This document shows, one piece after another, positions 42,457 through 51,005 of a DNA stretch of 53,309 bases; within the stretch, counting starts at the first letter, position 1, and each line of letters begins with the position of its first letter. Where the stretch lies: contig NZ_BMII01000034.1 of NCBI RefSeq assembly GCF_014641855.1, positions 1-53,309 of the forward strand, read 5' to 3'. A program made the translations under genes and the position numbers. The notes beneath the pieces are model-generated. The model ran no database searches and was not told where the DNA came from. It was given only the letters and a program-made list of their open reading frames with translations. This stretch comes from Shewanella inventionis. GTDB taxonomy: Bacteria > Pseudomonadota > Gammaproteobacteria > Enterobacterales > Shewanellaceae.

Positions 42457-44106
42457 CTAAAATTTACGATTCTTTGGCCTAGATCGCCATCCAATTACCC
42501 AAATGACTACACCAGCGCCAATGCAGGTATATGCTGGCCATAGTGTAGCGGTTTGAGAAATTAAAATTGTGCCGCAGATCAATAATACCGCAGAGGTAAT
42601 CAGTAGATAATTACTTTTGTGTGATTTTTGTTGATAACGCAAATACTTATCTAACATCTGTTGTTGCGTACCGAGCATCTTGCGACCGAGTTTTAGATTG
42701 TCGTATATCAGTTCTGGAAACTCAGGTAATTTGTCTGCCCAAAATGGCGCATTAGATTTTACTTTTTGGAACATGGCTTTAGGGCCAACTTGTTCAGACA
42801 TCCAGTTTTCCAAAAAAGGTTTAGCTGTTTGCCATAAGTCGAGTTGTGGGTATAGCTGTCTGCCTAGCCCTTCAATGTAGAGCAGGGTTTTTTCAAGCAA
42901 TACCAGTTGCGGTTGAACCACAATGTCAAAATGGCGTGCTGTGCGAAAGAGCTCTAACAAGACATGACCAAATGAAATCTCGTCTAATGGCTTATTAAAC
43001 ATGGGCTCACACACTACTTTTACCGCCTGTTCAAAGGCAATGATGTCTGTGTGCTCTGACACCCAGCCTGACTCAATGTAAAGTTGTGCTATGCGGTGAT
43101 AGTCGCGATTAAAAAAGGCGAGAAAATTTTCGGCAAGGTAGCGTTTATCGACCTCGGTTAATGTGCCCATAATGCCGCAGTCTAGGCCGATATAAAATGG
43201 GTCGTCTGGATGTTCTCGGCTAATAAAAATATTGCCTGGGTGCATGTCTGCATGGAAAAAGTTATCGCGGAAAACCTGGGTGAAAAACAGCTCTACACCA
43301 CGCTCTGCAAGCAATTTAAAATTGGTGCCTTGGGCACGTAGGGCTTCAGTGTCGGATACCGGAATACCATAAATGCGTTCCATCACCATTAAACGCTTAT
43401 AGCTGTGCTCTTCATAAACAAAAGGGATATAAAGCGCATTGGAGTCAATAAAATTATTGCGTAATTTTATGGCGTTTAGTGCTTCAAGCTTAAGGTTTAG
43501 CTCACCTAAAATGGTGGTTTGGTAATCTTCAATCACTTCTGCTGGGCGAAGGCGATTACCTTCACCGAGAATGGATTCCAGCAAATTGGCCGTTTGTGTC
43601 ATTAATTGCAGGTCGGCCAGTATTTGTTGTTCAACATTTGGTCTAAGCACTTTAAGAACGACGTCTTTACCGTTAGATTTTAACGTAGCGGTATGAACTT
43701 GAGAAATGGATGCAGATGCCAGTGGTGTGTCGTCAAAGTTATCAAAATAAGTGTCGATGGTTGTGCCAAGCTCGGCCTCAATAGCCTCTCGAGCAAGGGC
43801 TGAATCAAAAGGCGGTACTCTGTCTTGCAGCATGGCTAGCTGATAGGCCCATTCATCGTCAAGTAAGTCTCGGCGGGTTGACAACATTTGACCGAGTTTA
43901 ATGTAAACCGGCCCTAGCTCTTGCATGGCTAATTTTAAACGTTCGGCCGGGGACTTAGCTTTATGTTTGTTGCGGATCCAAAATAGGCAGTTACGTAAAA
44001 TAATAAAATACCAAGGCTTTTTGTGCCCAGGAATAAGGTCATCTAGGCCAAAATGCAAAATGGTTTTAATGACATGGTAACCACGCCTGATACTTGCAAA
44101 TGTCAT
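42457..44106 (-). CDS. ubiB: Ubiquinone biosynthesis atypical kinase UbiB
   Basis: A 549-residue ABC1/ADCK-family protein required for ubiquinone synthesis. The KxGQ motif (PVYIKLGQMLSTRRDLL, ~70-86), the Ala-rich ASASISQVHTA loop, the lysine in VVLKVLRP, HADMHPGNI catalytic loop and IGLDCGIMG metal motif are present. Two membrane helices end the protein (~500-540). It overlaps ubiJ by 4 bp, and tatA follows, the order seen in E. coli. Confidence 0.97.
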   Translation of the reverse strand: MTFASIRRGYHVIKTILHFGLDDLIPGHKKPWYFIILRNCLFWIRNKHKAKSPAERLKLAMQELGPVYIKLGQMLSTRRDLLDDEWAYQLAMLQDRVPPFDSALAREAIEAELGTTIDTYFDNFDDTPLASASISQVHTATLKSNGKDVVLKVLRPNVEQQILADLQLMTQTANLLESILGEGNRLRPAEVIEDYQTTILGELNLKLEALNAIKLRNNFIDSNALYIPFVYEEHSYKRLMVMERIYGIPVSDTEALRAQGTNFKLLAERGVELFFTQVFRDNFFHADMHPGNIFISREHPDDPFYIGLDCGIMGTLTEVDKRYLAENFLAFFNRDYHRIAQLYIESGWVSEHTDIIAFEQAVKVVCEPMFNKPLDEISFGHVLLELFRTARHFDIVVQPQLVLLEKTLLYIEGLGRQLYPQLDLWQTAKPFLENWMSEQVGPKAMFQKVKSNAPFWADKLPEFPELIYDNLKLGRKMLGTQQQMLDKYLRYQQKSHKSNYLLITSAVLLICGTILISQTATLWPAYTCIGAGVVIWVIGWRSRPKNRKF

Positions 44107-44723
44107 TGAATTATTTGCTCACTGAGTTTGGCTATTCTGACTTCGATTCGATCAATTTGGCTAACAAGATCGTCGAGATTATCGCGAAAGTGAAGCACCT
44201 CAATTTTATTGGGCGCAAGGCGGTACTCTTCTGTAGTCAATTGGCTGATATGCGAGCGAGTTTTTAACATGACTTGCTTAATGTCTTGGCCTATGGTTTT
44301 CATGCCTGTGACTAACTTGTGCGTTGGAGCATCGCCAATATAACGTGATAAAGGCTCTGCAAAATCGAAATGAATATTTTGTAGGTAATGGCTAAACGTT
44401 TGCAGCAGCTGGATATCACCGTCGAGACTGAGTTTATCTTGCTTAATTAACTCGGTTAAATTAGCCCCTTCAGTTAGCTGGTAAAGGGTTGAAGCGTCGG
44501 CATTAACTGTGACGGTAACGTCCCCTTCATAATAGCTCATCACTTGAACTTGTTTTGAAAAGAGTAAATATATAGGCCAACTTAATTGACTAAGCTGAAT
44601 GCATATCACTTTGCCATGCAATGATTTTTGACGAGCATAATCGTCTTTAGCTTGCGGCGGTAATCGGTTAAAGCCGGTTTCGATAGCCGCGCAAACCAGC
44701 AAGGCAAAATGATTGGGTACCAT
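44103..44723 (-). CDS. ubiJ: Ubiquinone biosynthesis accessory factor UbiJ
   Basis: A 206-residue protein with an N-terminal SCP2 lipid-binding domain (~15-120) and a C-terminal helical/coiled-coil tail. In E. coli it binds quinone intermediates and helps organise the soluble Ubi complex with UbiK. Encoded between ubiE and ubiB with overlaps of 1 and 4 bp, the standard order. Confidence 0.94.
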   Translation of the reverse strand: MVPNHFALLVCAAIETGFNRLPPQAKDDYARQKSLHGKVICIQLSQLSWPIYLLFSKQVQVMSYYEGDVTVTVNADASTLYQLTEGANLTELIKQDKLSLDGDIQLLQTFSHYLQNIHFDFAEPLSRYIGDAPTHKLVTGMKTIGQDIKQVMLKTRSHISQLTTEEYRLAPNKIEVLHFRDNLDDLVSQIDRIEVRIAKLSEQIIQ

Positions 44724-45478
44724 TAGAACTTATAGCCTTTGTGTAATGCGACTACGCCATCTGTCATGTTGGTATAGTCAACTTGCTCAAATCCAGCATC
44801 AACCATCATTTGCTTTAAGGTCTCTTGATCTGGGTGCATGCGAATAGACTCTGCTAGGTACTCATAGCTGTCTGCATCTTTGGTGATTAACTCACCCATT
44901 TTAGGCAATACTTTAAAGCTATACATGTCGTACACTTTGCGCATAAGTTCATGTTTAGGTGTTGAAAATTCAAGTACTAATAATTTCCCGCCTGGCTTTA
45001 ATACCCGTAGCATTGAGCGTAGTGCTGCATCTTTATCGGTGACATTACGTAAGCCAAAAGCAATGGTAATAATGTCAAAATGGTTGTCAGGAAACGGTAG
45101 TGCTTCAGCGTTTGCTTGCACATAACTGACGTTATTAACAATGCCTTTATCACGTAGTTTAGTGCGACCTACTTTGAGCATAGAATCATTGATATCAGCA
45201 AGAATTACTTGACCTCGGTCACCCACAAGATGTGAAAATTTAGCGGTTAAATCACCCGTACCGCCAGCTAAATCTAACACTTTCATGCCTGGGCGTGCGG
45301 CCGCTGTTTCAATGGTATGACGCTTCCAAAAACGGTGAATACCAAAAGACATCACGTCATTCATAATGTCGTATTTAGCAGCGACAGAGTGAAACACATC
45401 GGCGACGAGGTCAGCCTTTTTATCCGCTTCGACGGTTTTAAATCCAAAATGCGTGTTCTTTGGTTCGCCCTCAGACAT
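44723..45478 (-). CDS. ubiE: Ubiquinone/menaquinone C-methyltransferase UbiE
   Basis: A 251-residue SAM-dependent methyltransferase acting on demethylmenaquinol and on 2-octaprenyl-6-methoxybenzoquinol. SAM motif LDLAGGTGDLTAKF, DINDSMLKVGR, FGLRNVTD and the LEFSTP segment are seen. Essential for both quinones, relevant because Shewanella uses ubiquinone aerobically and menaquinone anaerobically. First of ubiEJB. Confidence 0.97.
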   Translation of the reverse strand: MSEGEPKNTHFGFKTVEADKKADLVADVFHSVAAKYDIMNDVMSFGIHRFWKRHTIETAAARPGMKVLDLAGGTGDLTAKFSHLVGDRGQVILADINDSMLKVGRTKLRDKGIVNNVSYVQANAEALPFPDNHFDIITIAFGLRNVTDKDAALRSMLRVLKPGGKLLVLEFSTPKHELMRKVYDMYSFKVLPKMGELITKDADSYEYLAESIRMHPDQETLKQMMVDAGFEQVDYTNMTDGVVALHKGYKF

Positions 45479-45747
45479 CGGTATATTCCTATAATGTGCG
45501 CTTATTCATTGCGATTGTATGTAATGGCGAGTGTAAGCCATTGCGAATGATTGCTGAATCACTGTGGTGCTAGAGTGTGACAACAATCAATGAGTTGCCT
45601 TGTCTGCATGCTAAATGGTTCACATCATCTTAAAACGCAGTAATGTGCTTGCGTCGATTGCCCCTGATAAATGTTGATATCAACGGCTAAAAATTTGCTC
45701 TGCATTAGAGCATAAAATTAGCTTTTAATGAATAGCTTCAGTTGATT

Positions 45748-46776
45748 CTAATTCAAGCGCGCTAGTCGTCCTTGAATATAAGCGTAAATTAACTCACTAA
45801 GGCCTTGCCCTACATCTCGATATCCGGCGGTTGTGCCTGCGTGATGGCATGCTGGGGCGGCTTCGGCAAAATGCACGTAACTGCAAGGGCAATGTTTAGC
45901 AATATAGTGAACATAATGGCACGCATCGAGCAGCGGGATCCCGGCAAAGGTAGCGGCACTGCTTGGCATATTGGCAATGGCATCAACATCGAGCTCTAAT
46001 GCAACGGGTAATTGAGTTTGATTTAATCCCTTAGCTATTTGCTTTAAAGCATTGTCTAGAGGCAGTTCTCGGCGCACCCAAATTTGTTGAAAGCTATGCC
46101 ATGTGGCACCAAAAAGACTTAATTGTTCGAGTGTTGCCTCGGAGTTTTTAAGCTCATGCAACCCTAAAATATGGTAATGGTCTAGGGCTCCGCTTGCGGC
46201 AGCATAACTAAAGCCGTTACCACTGTGGCGTCCTTCTCGTGGCCTAAAGTCACTGTGGGGATCGAGATTAACGGCAGCGACAGGTAGGCCGCTGTGAGCT
46301 TTTGTTGCCATCAATAAGCCATAGGCATTGTTGTGGCCACCGCCAATCACTATGGGCTCTAATCCCGCTTGCAAGATATGGGTTGTCGCGTCGATAACTA
46401 GATCATCGAGTTTAGCCGTAGCTTGGCGAAGTTCGTCTATGCTGGCGGTTGGTTCTGCAGTGGAGTCCTGGCAAATTTGTCCAAGAATGACGCATTCATT
46501 GCCTTGTAAAAAACGATTTGATTGCAGGTTTAGCAATTGCTTTATGCATGCATTGAACACATCGTCAGCACCGCCTCGGCCTAAGTTAGCACGGGGGCCT
46601 GTGTCTTCAGCGATGGCGATGATGGCAAAACGTGCGCCTTTAGCTGCTGCATCTTGCGCGTTTTGCTTAAGCGTTAGTTGTGAATTGGCCAGTAAAACCT
46701 GTTGGCCTAGCTTGGTTTCATTGGCTCTAATGGTCAGTAGTTCGTGACAATGCTGCTCAGTAAATGCGATAAACAT
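45748..46776 (-). CDS. Arginase-family ureohydrolase, formimidoylglutamase-like
   Basis: The ATG at 46776 (342 residues, MFIAFTEQH) is chosen over 46815. The two-manganese ureohydrolase signatures are present in modified form: GGGHNNAYG (for GGDH), VNLDPHSDFRP (for DAHxD) and ALELDVDAIA. IAEDTGPRANLGRGGADDVF and LLNLQSNRFL resemble HutG-type formimidoylglutamases, which release formamide in histidine breakdown. No hut gene is nearby, so the substrate is uncertain. It is transcribed alone. Confidence 0.83.
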   Translation of the reverse strand: MFIAFTEQHCHELLTIRANETKLGQQVLLANSQLTLKQNAQDAAAKGARFAIIAIAEDTGPRANLGRGGADDVFNACIKQLLNLQSNRFLQGNECVILGQICQDSTAEPTASIDELRQATAKLDDLVIDATTHILQAGLEPIVIGGGHNNAYGLLMATKAHSGLPVAAVNLDPHSDFRPREGRHSGNGFSYAAASGALDHYHILGLHELKNSEATLEQLSLFGATWHSFQQIWVRRELPLDNALKQIAKGLNQTQLPVALELDVDAIANMPSSAATFAGIPLLDACHYVHYIAKHCPCSYVHFAEAAPACHHAGTTAGYRDVGQGLSELIYAYIQGRLARLN

Positions 46777-46815
46777 GATGTGTGCCTCACTGTAAAATAG
46801 TCCTAAAATCGACAT

Positions 46816-46841
46816 AAAAAAACCAGCATAGCTGGTTTTTA
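46816..46841. terminator. Terminator after rraA
   Basis: AAAAACCAGC / GCTGGTTTTT hairpin with a 4-base loop, flanked by A- and T-runs, lies between the rraA stop and the next minus-strand gene. Confidence 0.85.
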
Positions 46842-46899
46842 TGTTAATTGTCGGCCAGCGTTAACTGATGTTTAGCCATGGCGCGATATTAGCGAGATA

Positions 46900-47385
46900 T
46901 TATTCAATATCTAGCGGCTCTGGAGATAAAATAACACCAGTATTATCAGCGTAAATATGATCGCCAGGTAAGAAGGTGACACCACCAAAGTTAACTGGAA
47001 TTTCAACTTCACCAACGCCATTGCCTTCAGCGCCAACAGGAATAGATGCAATGGCTTGAATACCAATGTCTAGTTCTTCTAATGCGTCAACATCGCGCAC
47101 CGAGCCATAAACAATAATACCTTCCCAGTTGTTTGCTACAGCAAGTTCGGCAATACGGGCATCAATAAGTGCACGACGTAATGAACCACCACCATCTACT
47201 AATAGTACTTTACCTTCACCATCTTCTTCTAAAGCATCAGCAATCAGGCCGTTATCTTCAAAACACTTAATGGTACTGATTGAGCCACCGAAGGAGCTGC
47301 AACCACCGTAGTTACTGAACATTGGTTCTACGACGTCAACTACATCAATATACATGTCGCAGAGTTCTGAGGTGTTGTATTCCAT
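46900..47385 (-). CDS. rraA: Ribonuclease E activity regulator RraA
   Basis: A 161-residue protein, the same length as E. coli RraA. It begins YNTSELCDMYID and ends DHIYADNTGVILSPEPLDIE, nearly the E. coli tail. RraA is a trimer that binds RNase E and inhibits mRNA decay; in E. coli it also touches RhlB, encoded in this window. It keeps an aldolase-like fold but is not an enzyme of the menaquinone pathway (old name MenG). Confidence 0.97.
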   Translation of the reverse strand: MEYNTSELCDMYIDVVDVVEPMFSNYGGCSSFGGSISTIKCFEDNGLIADALEEDGEGKVLLVDGGGSLRRALIDARIAELAVANNWEGIIVYGSVRDVDALEELDIGIQAIASIPVGAEGNGVGEVEIPVNFGGVTFLPGDHIYADNTGVILSPEPLDIE

Positions 47386-47767
47386 ATTTAACTCCTGTTA
47401 GGCAGCAAGGGTAATTGCTGGGTAAAGCAAAGATAAATGAATTATATGAGCTTTTTACGAAAATAAAAGCCTTATCAATCACGCAATTGTTGTTAATCAA
47501 CATAATGTTACTTTTATGCGGTTCACTGATTAGCCTAAATACAGAACAAAGAACATTTTTGGAAGTAATTTTCTTTCAAATTGAGGTAATTAGCCGATAT
47601 ATGTTGATTTAGGTCATCCTAATACGTTTTTTAATTACAATTTTTAGCGGCAGTTTGTTAGCATATTACTGAGTTATTTAATGTTAGTTTACAATTTATG
47701 CTAGCTTTAGGGGCACGGATCCCTCGTTACGCTTACGGAAGGCAGAGAGCCTGAAACAGAGGTTCTT
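47386..47767. other. Intergenic region rraA-ygjV with a possible structured leader
   Basis: A 382-bp gap between divergent genes. A 65-codon plus-strand frame (47415-47612) with one hydrophobic stretch starts at TTG without a good ribosome site and is not called. The last 50 bases can fold so that CCTCGTT (47722-47728) pairs with AACAGAGG (47755-47762), the latter holding the ribosome-binding site of the next gene. Confidence 0.5.
47722..47762 (+). promoter_or_regulatory. Leader hairpin that may mask the ribosome site of the YgjV-like gene
   Basis: CCTCGTT pairs with AACAGAGG (7 bp with one bulged A), enclosing a small AGGC-agaga-GCCT hairpin (47740-47752). The GAGG at 47759-47762 is the likely ribosome-binding site for the ATG at 47768, so pairing would lower translation. 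This is a by-eye fold. Confidence 0.4.
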
Positions 47768-48016
47768 ATGGAAAATATCGACTTGATTGAAGTCTTAGGT
47801 TACGCAGCATCAGTGATGGTTGCTATTTCGCTGATGATGAAAGACATCATTTTATTAAGATGGTTAAACTTTGTAGGTTGTTCTTTTTTTGTTGCCTACG
47901 GGTATTCAATCGGGGCATGGCCAGTGGCAGGAATGAATGCCTTCGTTGCCTGTATTAATATTTATCACCTGGTTAAGATTTATCGTAACAAGCAGTTGCA
48001 AACTCAAATTGCCTAA
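47768..48016 (+). CDS. YgjV-like small inner-membrane protein
   Basis: An 82-residue protein with three predicted membrane helices: GYAASVMVAISLMM (about 11-24), LNFVGCSFFVAYGYSIGAW (33-51) and MNAFVACINIYHLVKIY (55-71). The pattern resembles the YgjV/PQ-loop-like small membrane family. Function unknown. GAGG lies 5 bases before the ATG and a strong terminator follows, so it is a single-gene transcript. Confidence 0.8.
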   Translation: MENIDLIEVLGYAASVMVAISLMMKDIILLRWLNFVGCSFFVAYGYSIGAWPVAGMNAFVACINIYHLVKIYRNKQLQTQIA

Positions 48017-48052
48017 CAGTTTAGGCGTCACCTATATGACGCTCTAATGATA

Positions 48053-48086
48053 AAAACCTCTCAAGCTTATGTTTGAGAGGTTTTTT
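48053..48086 (+). terminator. Intrinsic terminator after the YgjV-like gene
   Basis: AAACCTCTCAA / TTGAGAGGTTT, a perfect 11-bp stem, 8-base loop, then a T-run. Confidence 0.92.
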
Positions 48087-48243
48087 GTTAATTCCCTCTT
48101 ATTAACCTTGTTTAGACAGTGTCATAAAACTTTAGACTAACTGTCACCTCGCGTTCATTGCACCTCTTTATTATTCGTCTTGATAACAAAAAAATAACTT
48201 TTGTTGGGTTAACCAATGTCCAACGTTTGGCATGGAGTCAAGC

Positions 48244-48759
48244 ATGAAGATAAGTATCAGCGAGTTAGATAAATATTGGTTTTATTGGGTCGTGCAATTT
48301 AGCCGTGATAATCAACTTAGCCAGGCGGCTAAACGGGTTTCAGTCACGGGGGACGGCCATTATTACGTGTACCTATCTGTTGCACTGCTTTTTTTTCATC
48401 CTAATGGTCAGCACTTTTTTAATTTAGTGTTGGGCAGCTTTATTGTCGAATTCCCGTTGTATTTACTATTAAAAAATAGCATTAGGCGTCATCGACCTTG
48501 CCACGCACTGGCAGGATTTAACTCAGGTTTTGAGCCGTCTGATAAATTTAGTTTACCTTCTGGCCATACGGCGGGGGCATTTGTGTTTGCCAGTGTGATT
48601 AATGTGGTGTTCCCAGTGCTAGCCCCAATCGCATTTGCATGGGCTTGTTTTGTGGGGCTATCACGTATTGCCCTTGGTGTGCATTATCCGTTAGATATTT
48701 TTGCTGGAGCAGCGTTGGGTTCTGGCTCAGTAATATTGGTTGTGCAATTAATGCAGTAA
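48244..48759 (+). CDS. PAP2-type membrane phosphatase
   Basis: A membrane phosphatidic acid phosphatase-type protein. The ATG at 48244 (171 residues, MKISISELDKY) is preferred over 48232 since GGAG lies 6 bases before it. The three active-site motifs are KNSIRRHRP, PSGHTAG and SRIALGVHYPLD, all complete. Substrates in this family include phosphatidic acid, phosphatidylglycerol phosphate and undecaprenyl pyrophosphate. The glycosyltransferase-like gene 61 bp downstream suggests a role in lipid or polysaccharide metabolism. Confidence 0.88.
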   Translation: MKISISELDKYWFYWVVQFSRDNQLSQAAKRVSVTGDGHYYVYLSVALLFFHPNGQHFFNLVLGSFIVEFPLYLLLKNSIRRHRPCHALAGFNSGFEPSDKFSLPSGHTAGAFVFASVINVVFPVLAPIAFAWACFVGLSRIALGVHYPLDIFAGAALGSGSVILVVQLMQ

Positions 48760-48820
48760 TTGCGCGTACATTTACTTTTTGTTGCATTGTTAAGTTAAGC
48801 CATTGAGGATGTCAGGCAGT

Positions 48821-49870
48821 ATGAAAATTTTGTACGGTGTTCAAGGTACGGGGAATGGCCATATTAGTCGGGCAAGGGTAATGGCTAAAGCGCTTGGTCA
48901 GCATCAAATAGATGTCGATTTTTTATTTTCAGGACGTTCCCCCGATCAGTATTTTGATATGCAATGTTTTGCCGATTATCAAACACGAAATGGCATGACA
49001 TTTATTACAGACAATGGCCGGGTGAATATTGTACAAACCGCGAAAAAAAATTTGATGGCGAATATTTTCTCTGAAATTAAACAACTGGATTTAAGCGGGT
49101 ACGACCTTGTTTTGAATGATTTTGAACCGGTCACCGCCTGGGCTGCAAAACAACAGCATGTCCCTTCAATTGCTATAAGCCATCAAGCGGCGCTGAAATA
49201 TCCGGTACCTAAGCAAGGCGCCAGCTGGTTTAATGAACTGTTGTTAAATCGCTTTGCTCCTGTCGATATTTCGCTTGGTTGTCATTGGCATCATTTTGGT
49301 TTTCCTATTTTACCGCCATTTGTTGAGGTCTCAACAAGCAGTGGTGATTATAGTCATCAAATTTTGGTGTATTTACCCTTCGAAGATGCCGACCGAATTG
49401 CTGAGTTTTTAGCGCCGTTTGATCAATATCAGTTTTTTGTTTATCACGGCCTAAAACCGTTAAAAGGCATGGCGGAACATATACATTGGCATGGTTTTAA
49501 TCGTGAAGGATTTAAGCAACATATGTCGCAATGCGGTGGCGTGATTGGTAATGCTGGTTTTGAACTTGCCAGCGAAGCAATGACACTAGGGAAAAAGTTA
49601 CTGGTTAAACCGCTATTAGGTCAATTTGAGCAACTCGCCAACGTGGCTGCGCTGCAATTATTGGCCGCGGCAGACAGTATGAATACATTAGATGTTGCGG
49701 TATTAAAGCGTTGGCTCAAATCGCCATCACCTAAACCTATTGCTTATCCTCAGGTGGGTGACGCATTGGTGGATTGGCTTAAAGCGGGTGATTGGCATCA
49801 GCCAGAAAGCTTATGCCACAACTTATGGTCGCAAGTTGAGTTACCTGAAAATTGGCATAAACGGCAGTAA
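48821..49870 (+). CDS. MurG-like / MJ1255-type glycosyltransferase
   Basis: Residues 1-25 (MKILYGVQGTGNGHISRARV) show the Gly-rich GNGH loop of MurG/UGT-type (GT-B) transferases, and the C-terminal half has GVIGNAGFELASEAMTLGKKLLVKPLLGQFEQ, a donor-nucleotide site. About 349 residues from the ATG at 48821; an upstream in-frame TTG at 48803 is an alternative start. The acceptor is unknown. It follows the PAP2 phosphatase gene on the same strand, so the two may act together on envelope glycans or lipids. Confidence 0.82.
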   Translation: MKILYGVQGTGNGHISRARVMAKALGQHQIDVDFLFSGRSPDQYFDMQCFADYQTRNGMTFITDNGRVNIVQTAKKNLMANIFSEIKQLDLSGYDLVLNDFEPVTAWAAKQQHVPSIAISHQAALKYPVPKQGASWFNELLLNRFAPVDISLGCHWHHFGFPILPPFVEVSTSSGDYSHQILVYLPFEDADRIAEFLAPFDQYQFFVYHGLKPLKGMAEHIHWHGFNREGFKQHMSQCGGVIGNAGFELASEAMTLGKKLLVKPLLGQFEQLANVAALQLLAAADSMNTLDVAVLKRWLKSPSPKPIAYPQVGDALVDWLKAGDWHQPESLCHNLWSQVELPENWHKRQ

Positions 49871-50036
49871 TGACGGCAGGGCTTGTTGCTGTTTATTTAT
49901 CTTTTATGTTGAGAGATAACATCGCTTTAGGCAAGGCGGATAATTGCGGGCATAGTTGCCCTTAGTCGAGATGAATCAACACGACATAAAGCCATTTTAG
50001 CCACAATATTTATCAATACGCCCGAACGGTATCAAT

Positions 50037-50064
50037 AAAAAAGTGCGTTAATACGCACTTTTTT
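50037..50064. terminator. Bidirectional terminator between the glycosyltransferase gene and rsd
   Basis: AAAAAAGTGCGT / ACGCACTTTTTT hairpin with a 4-base loop; A- and T-runs flank it, suiting the convergent genes. Confidence 0.9.
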
Positions 50065-50085
50065 ATTAACGTGTTTGTACTGTGA

Positions 50086-50553
50086 TTACGAATGGCGGTT
50101 ATGCAGCACTTCTAACAGTTGATCTTCTAACTCAAAGCGCGATTCCATGGCTTGAGCCAATTGAGATAAATCTGAGTCCAATTGGTACAAGATGTTATCG
50201 TCAGTGGCTTCAGTGTATTTATCATTAAAATCGAGTGCGATATCGGTGCTTTCACTGATTTTTGGCAATAATTTATTTGCCGTTTCAATACTCGATTCGC
50301 CAAATTTTTCGCAAGCCTTTACCACATTATTGTAAACCTCAAAGTGGCCTTCAGAGACATAGTCGACTAATTGGTCACAGAAATCTTTTACTTGCTCAAG
50401 GCTGGGTAATGACTTTTCGGCACGCGAATAGGGCGCTAGGCCCGCAACGATAAAATATTGGATCAACAGTTTTCTGCGGTGATTAAGCCATTGATCGATT
50501 AATTTGTTAGCGCCGCCCCAGCGTTTTTCTGCTTTTTCTAAATTGGTTAGCAT
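50086..50553 (-). CDS. rsd: Anti-sigma-70 factor Rsd
   Basis: A 155-residue helical protein. GGANKLIDQWLNHRRKLLIQYFIVAGL near the N-terminus is characteristic of Rsd/AlgQ, which binds region 4 of sigma-70 and shifts polymerase to alternative sigma factors in stationary phase. The family is usually found near hemE, as here. Single-gene transcript ending in the terminator at 50037. Confidence 0.93.
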   Translation of the reverse strand: MLTNLEKAEKRWGGANKLIDQWLNHRRKLLIQYFIVAGLAPYSRAEKSLPSLEQVKDFCDQLVDYVSEGHFEVYNNVVKACEKFGESSIETANKLLPKISESTDIALDFNDKYTEATDDNILYQLDSDLSQLAQAMESRFELEDQLLEVLHNRHS

Positions 50554-50690
50554 GTGTTTTCTCTAGTCAGCAACTTTTCTATAACATCTAATGTATTGGA
50601 CAAAGTGTATTATGATCAACTGTTTTATTTATATTTTCAGGACCAACCAGCTAAGAGCGCTGAAAATGAGAATGGCAAACGATAGGCAAT

Positions 50691-50722
50691 AAAAAACCCC
50701 GTGAAGGCATGCCATCACGGGG
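50691..50722 (-). terminator. Terminator of the candidate sRNA
   Basis: CCCCGTGA / TCACGGGG stem with a 10-base loop, followed on the minus strand by six T. No minus-strand protein gene lies upstream of it before hemE, so it must end a non-coding transcript or be unused. Confidence 0.85.
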
Positions 50723-50779
50723 TAACGAAGTTTTCAAAGGCTCGATGTGTCGGGCTTCTTGATTGTTCTTGCTAGCGCA
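50691..50779 (-). ncRNA. Candidate small RNA between rsd and hemE
   Basis: A minus-strand transcription unit of about 89 nt is predicted: a sigma-70 promoter (TTGCGT, 17 bases, TATAAA) at 50785-50813, a start near 50778-50780, and a textbook intrinsic terminator. The body contains an unpaired AAGAACAATCAAGAAG stretch and a GAAGCCCGACACATCG segment; the latter faintly resembles the RyhB core (AAGCACGACA) but the match is short. No reading frame of note with a ribosome site is present. It was not recognised as a known RNA. Confidence 0.6.
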
Positions 50780-50784
50780 CACTT

Positions 50785-50813
50785 TTTATACCAAACGACT
50801 TACATCTACGCAA
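50785..50813 (-). promoter_or_regulatory. Predicted sigma-70 promoter of the candidate sRNA
   Basis: On the minus strand, TTGCGT (50808-50813) and TATAAA (50785-50790) are separated by exactly 17 bases, each differing from consensus by two and one bases respectively. Points away from hemE toward the terminator at 50691-50722. Confidence 0.65.
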
Positions 50814-51005
50814 CGTTTAATCTGATTATTTGCGATTTATACGCCAGTATTGTGCATTTTGTGAGCAGTGAAGTGGATGTGTTAAAAAATTAACCATTAG
50901 ATTTAGGAATAGCTCACATAAATCTCGCTTGAGTGGTTACATTAATCGCGTAAGTGCTAAACTAGCGCCCAGCAGAAATCATAACAGTCTAGGAAGAAAG
51001 CCCAC

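Noticed and set aside
45697..45711. GCTCT/AGAGC hairpin in the ubiE-arginase-family gap as a terminator
   Set aside because: Only a 5-bp core and no T-run.
47415..47612. A 65-codon frame with a hydrophobic stretch between rraA and the YgjV-like gene
   Set aside because: TTG start with a badly spaced ribosome site and no recognisable relatives; kept as uncertain only.
50730..50760. Resemblance of the candidate sRNA to RyhB
   Set aside because: The shared segment (AAGC-CGACA) is about 10 bases with one mismatch and the rest does not align; not enough to name it.
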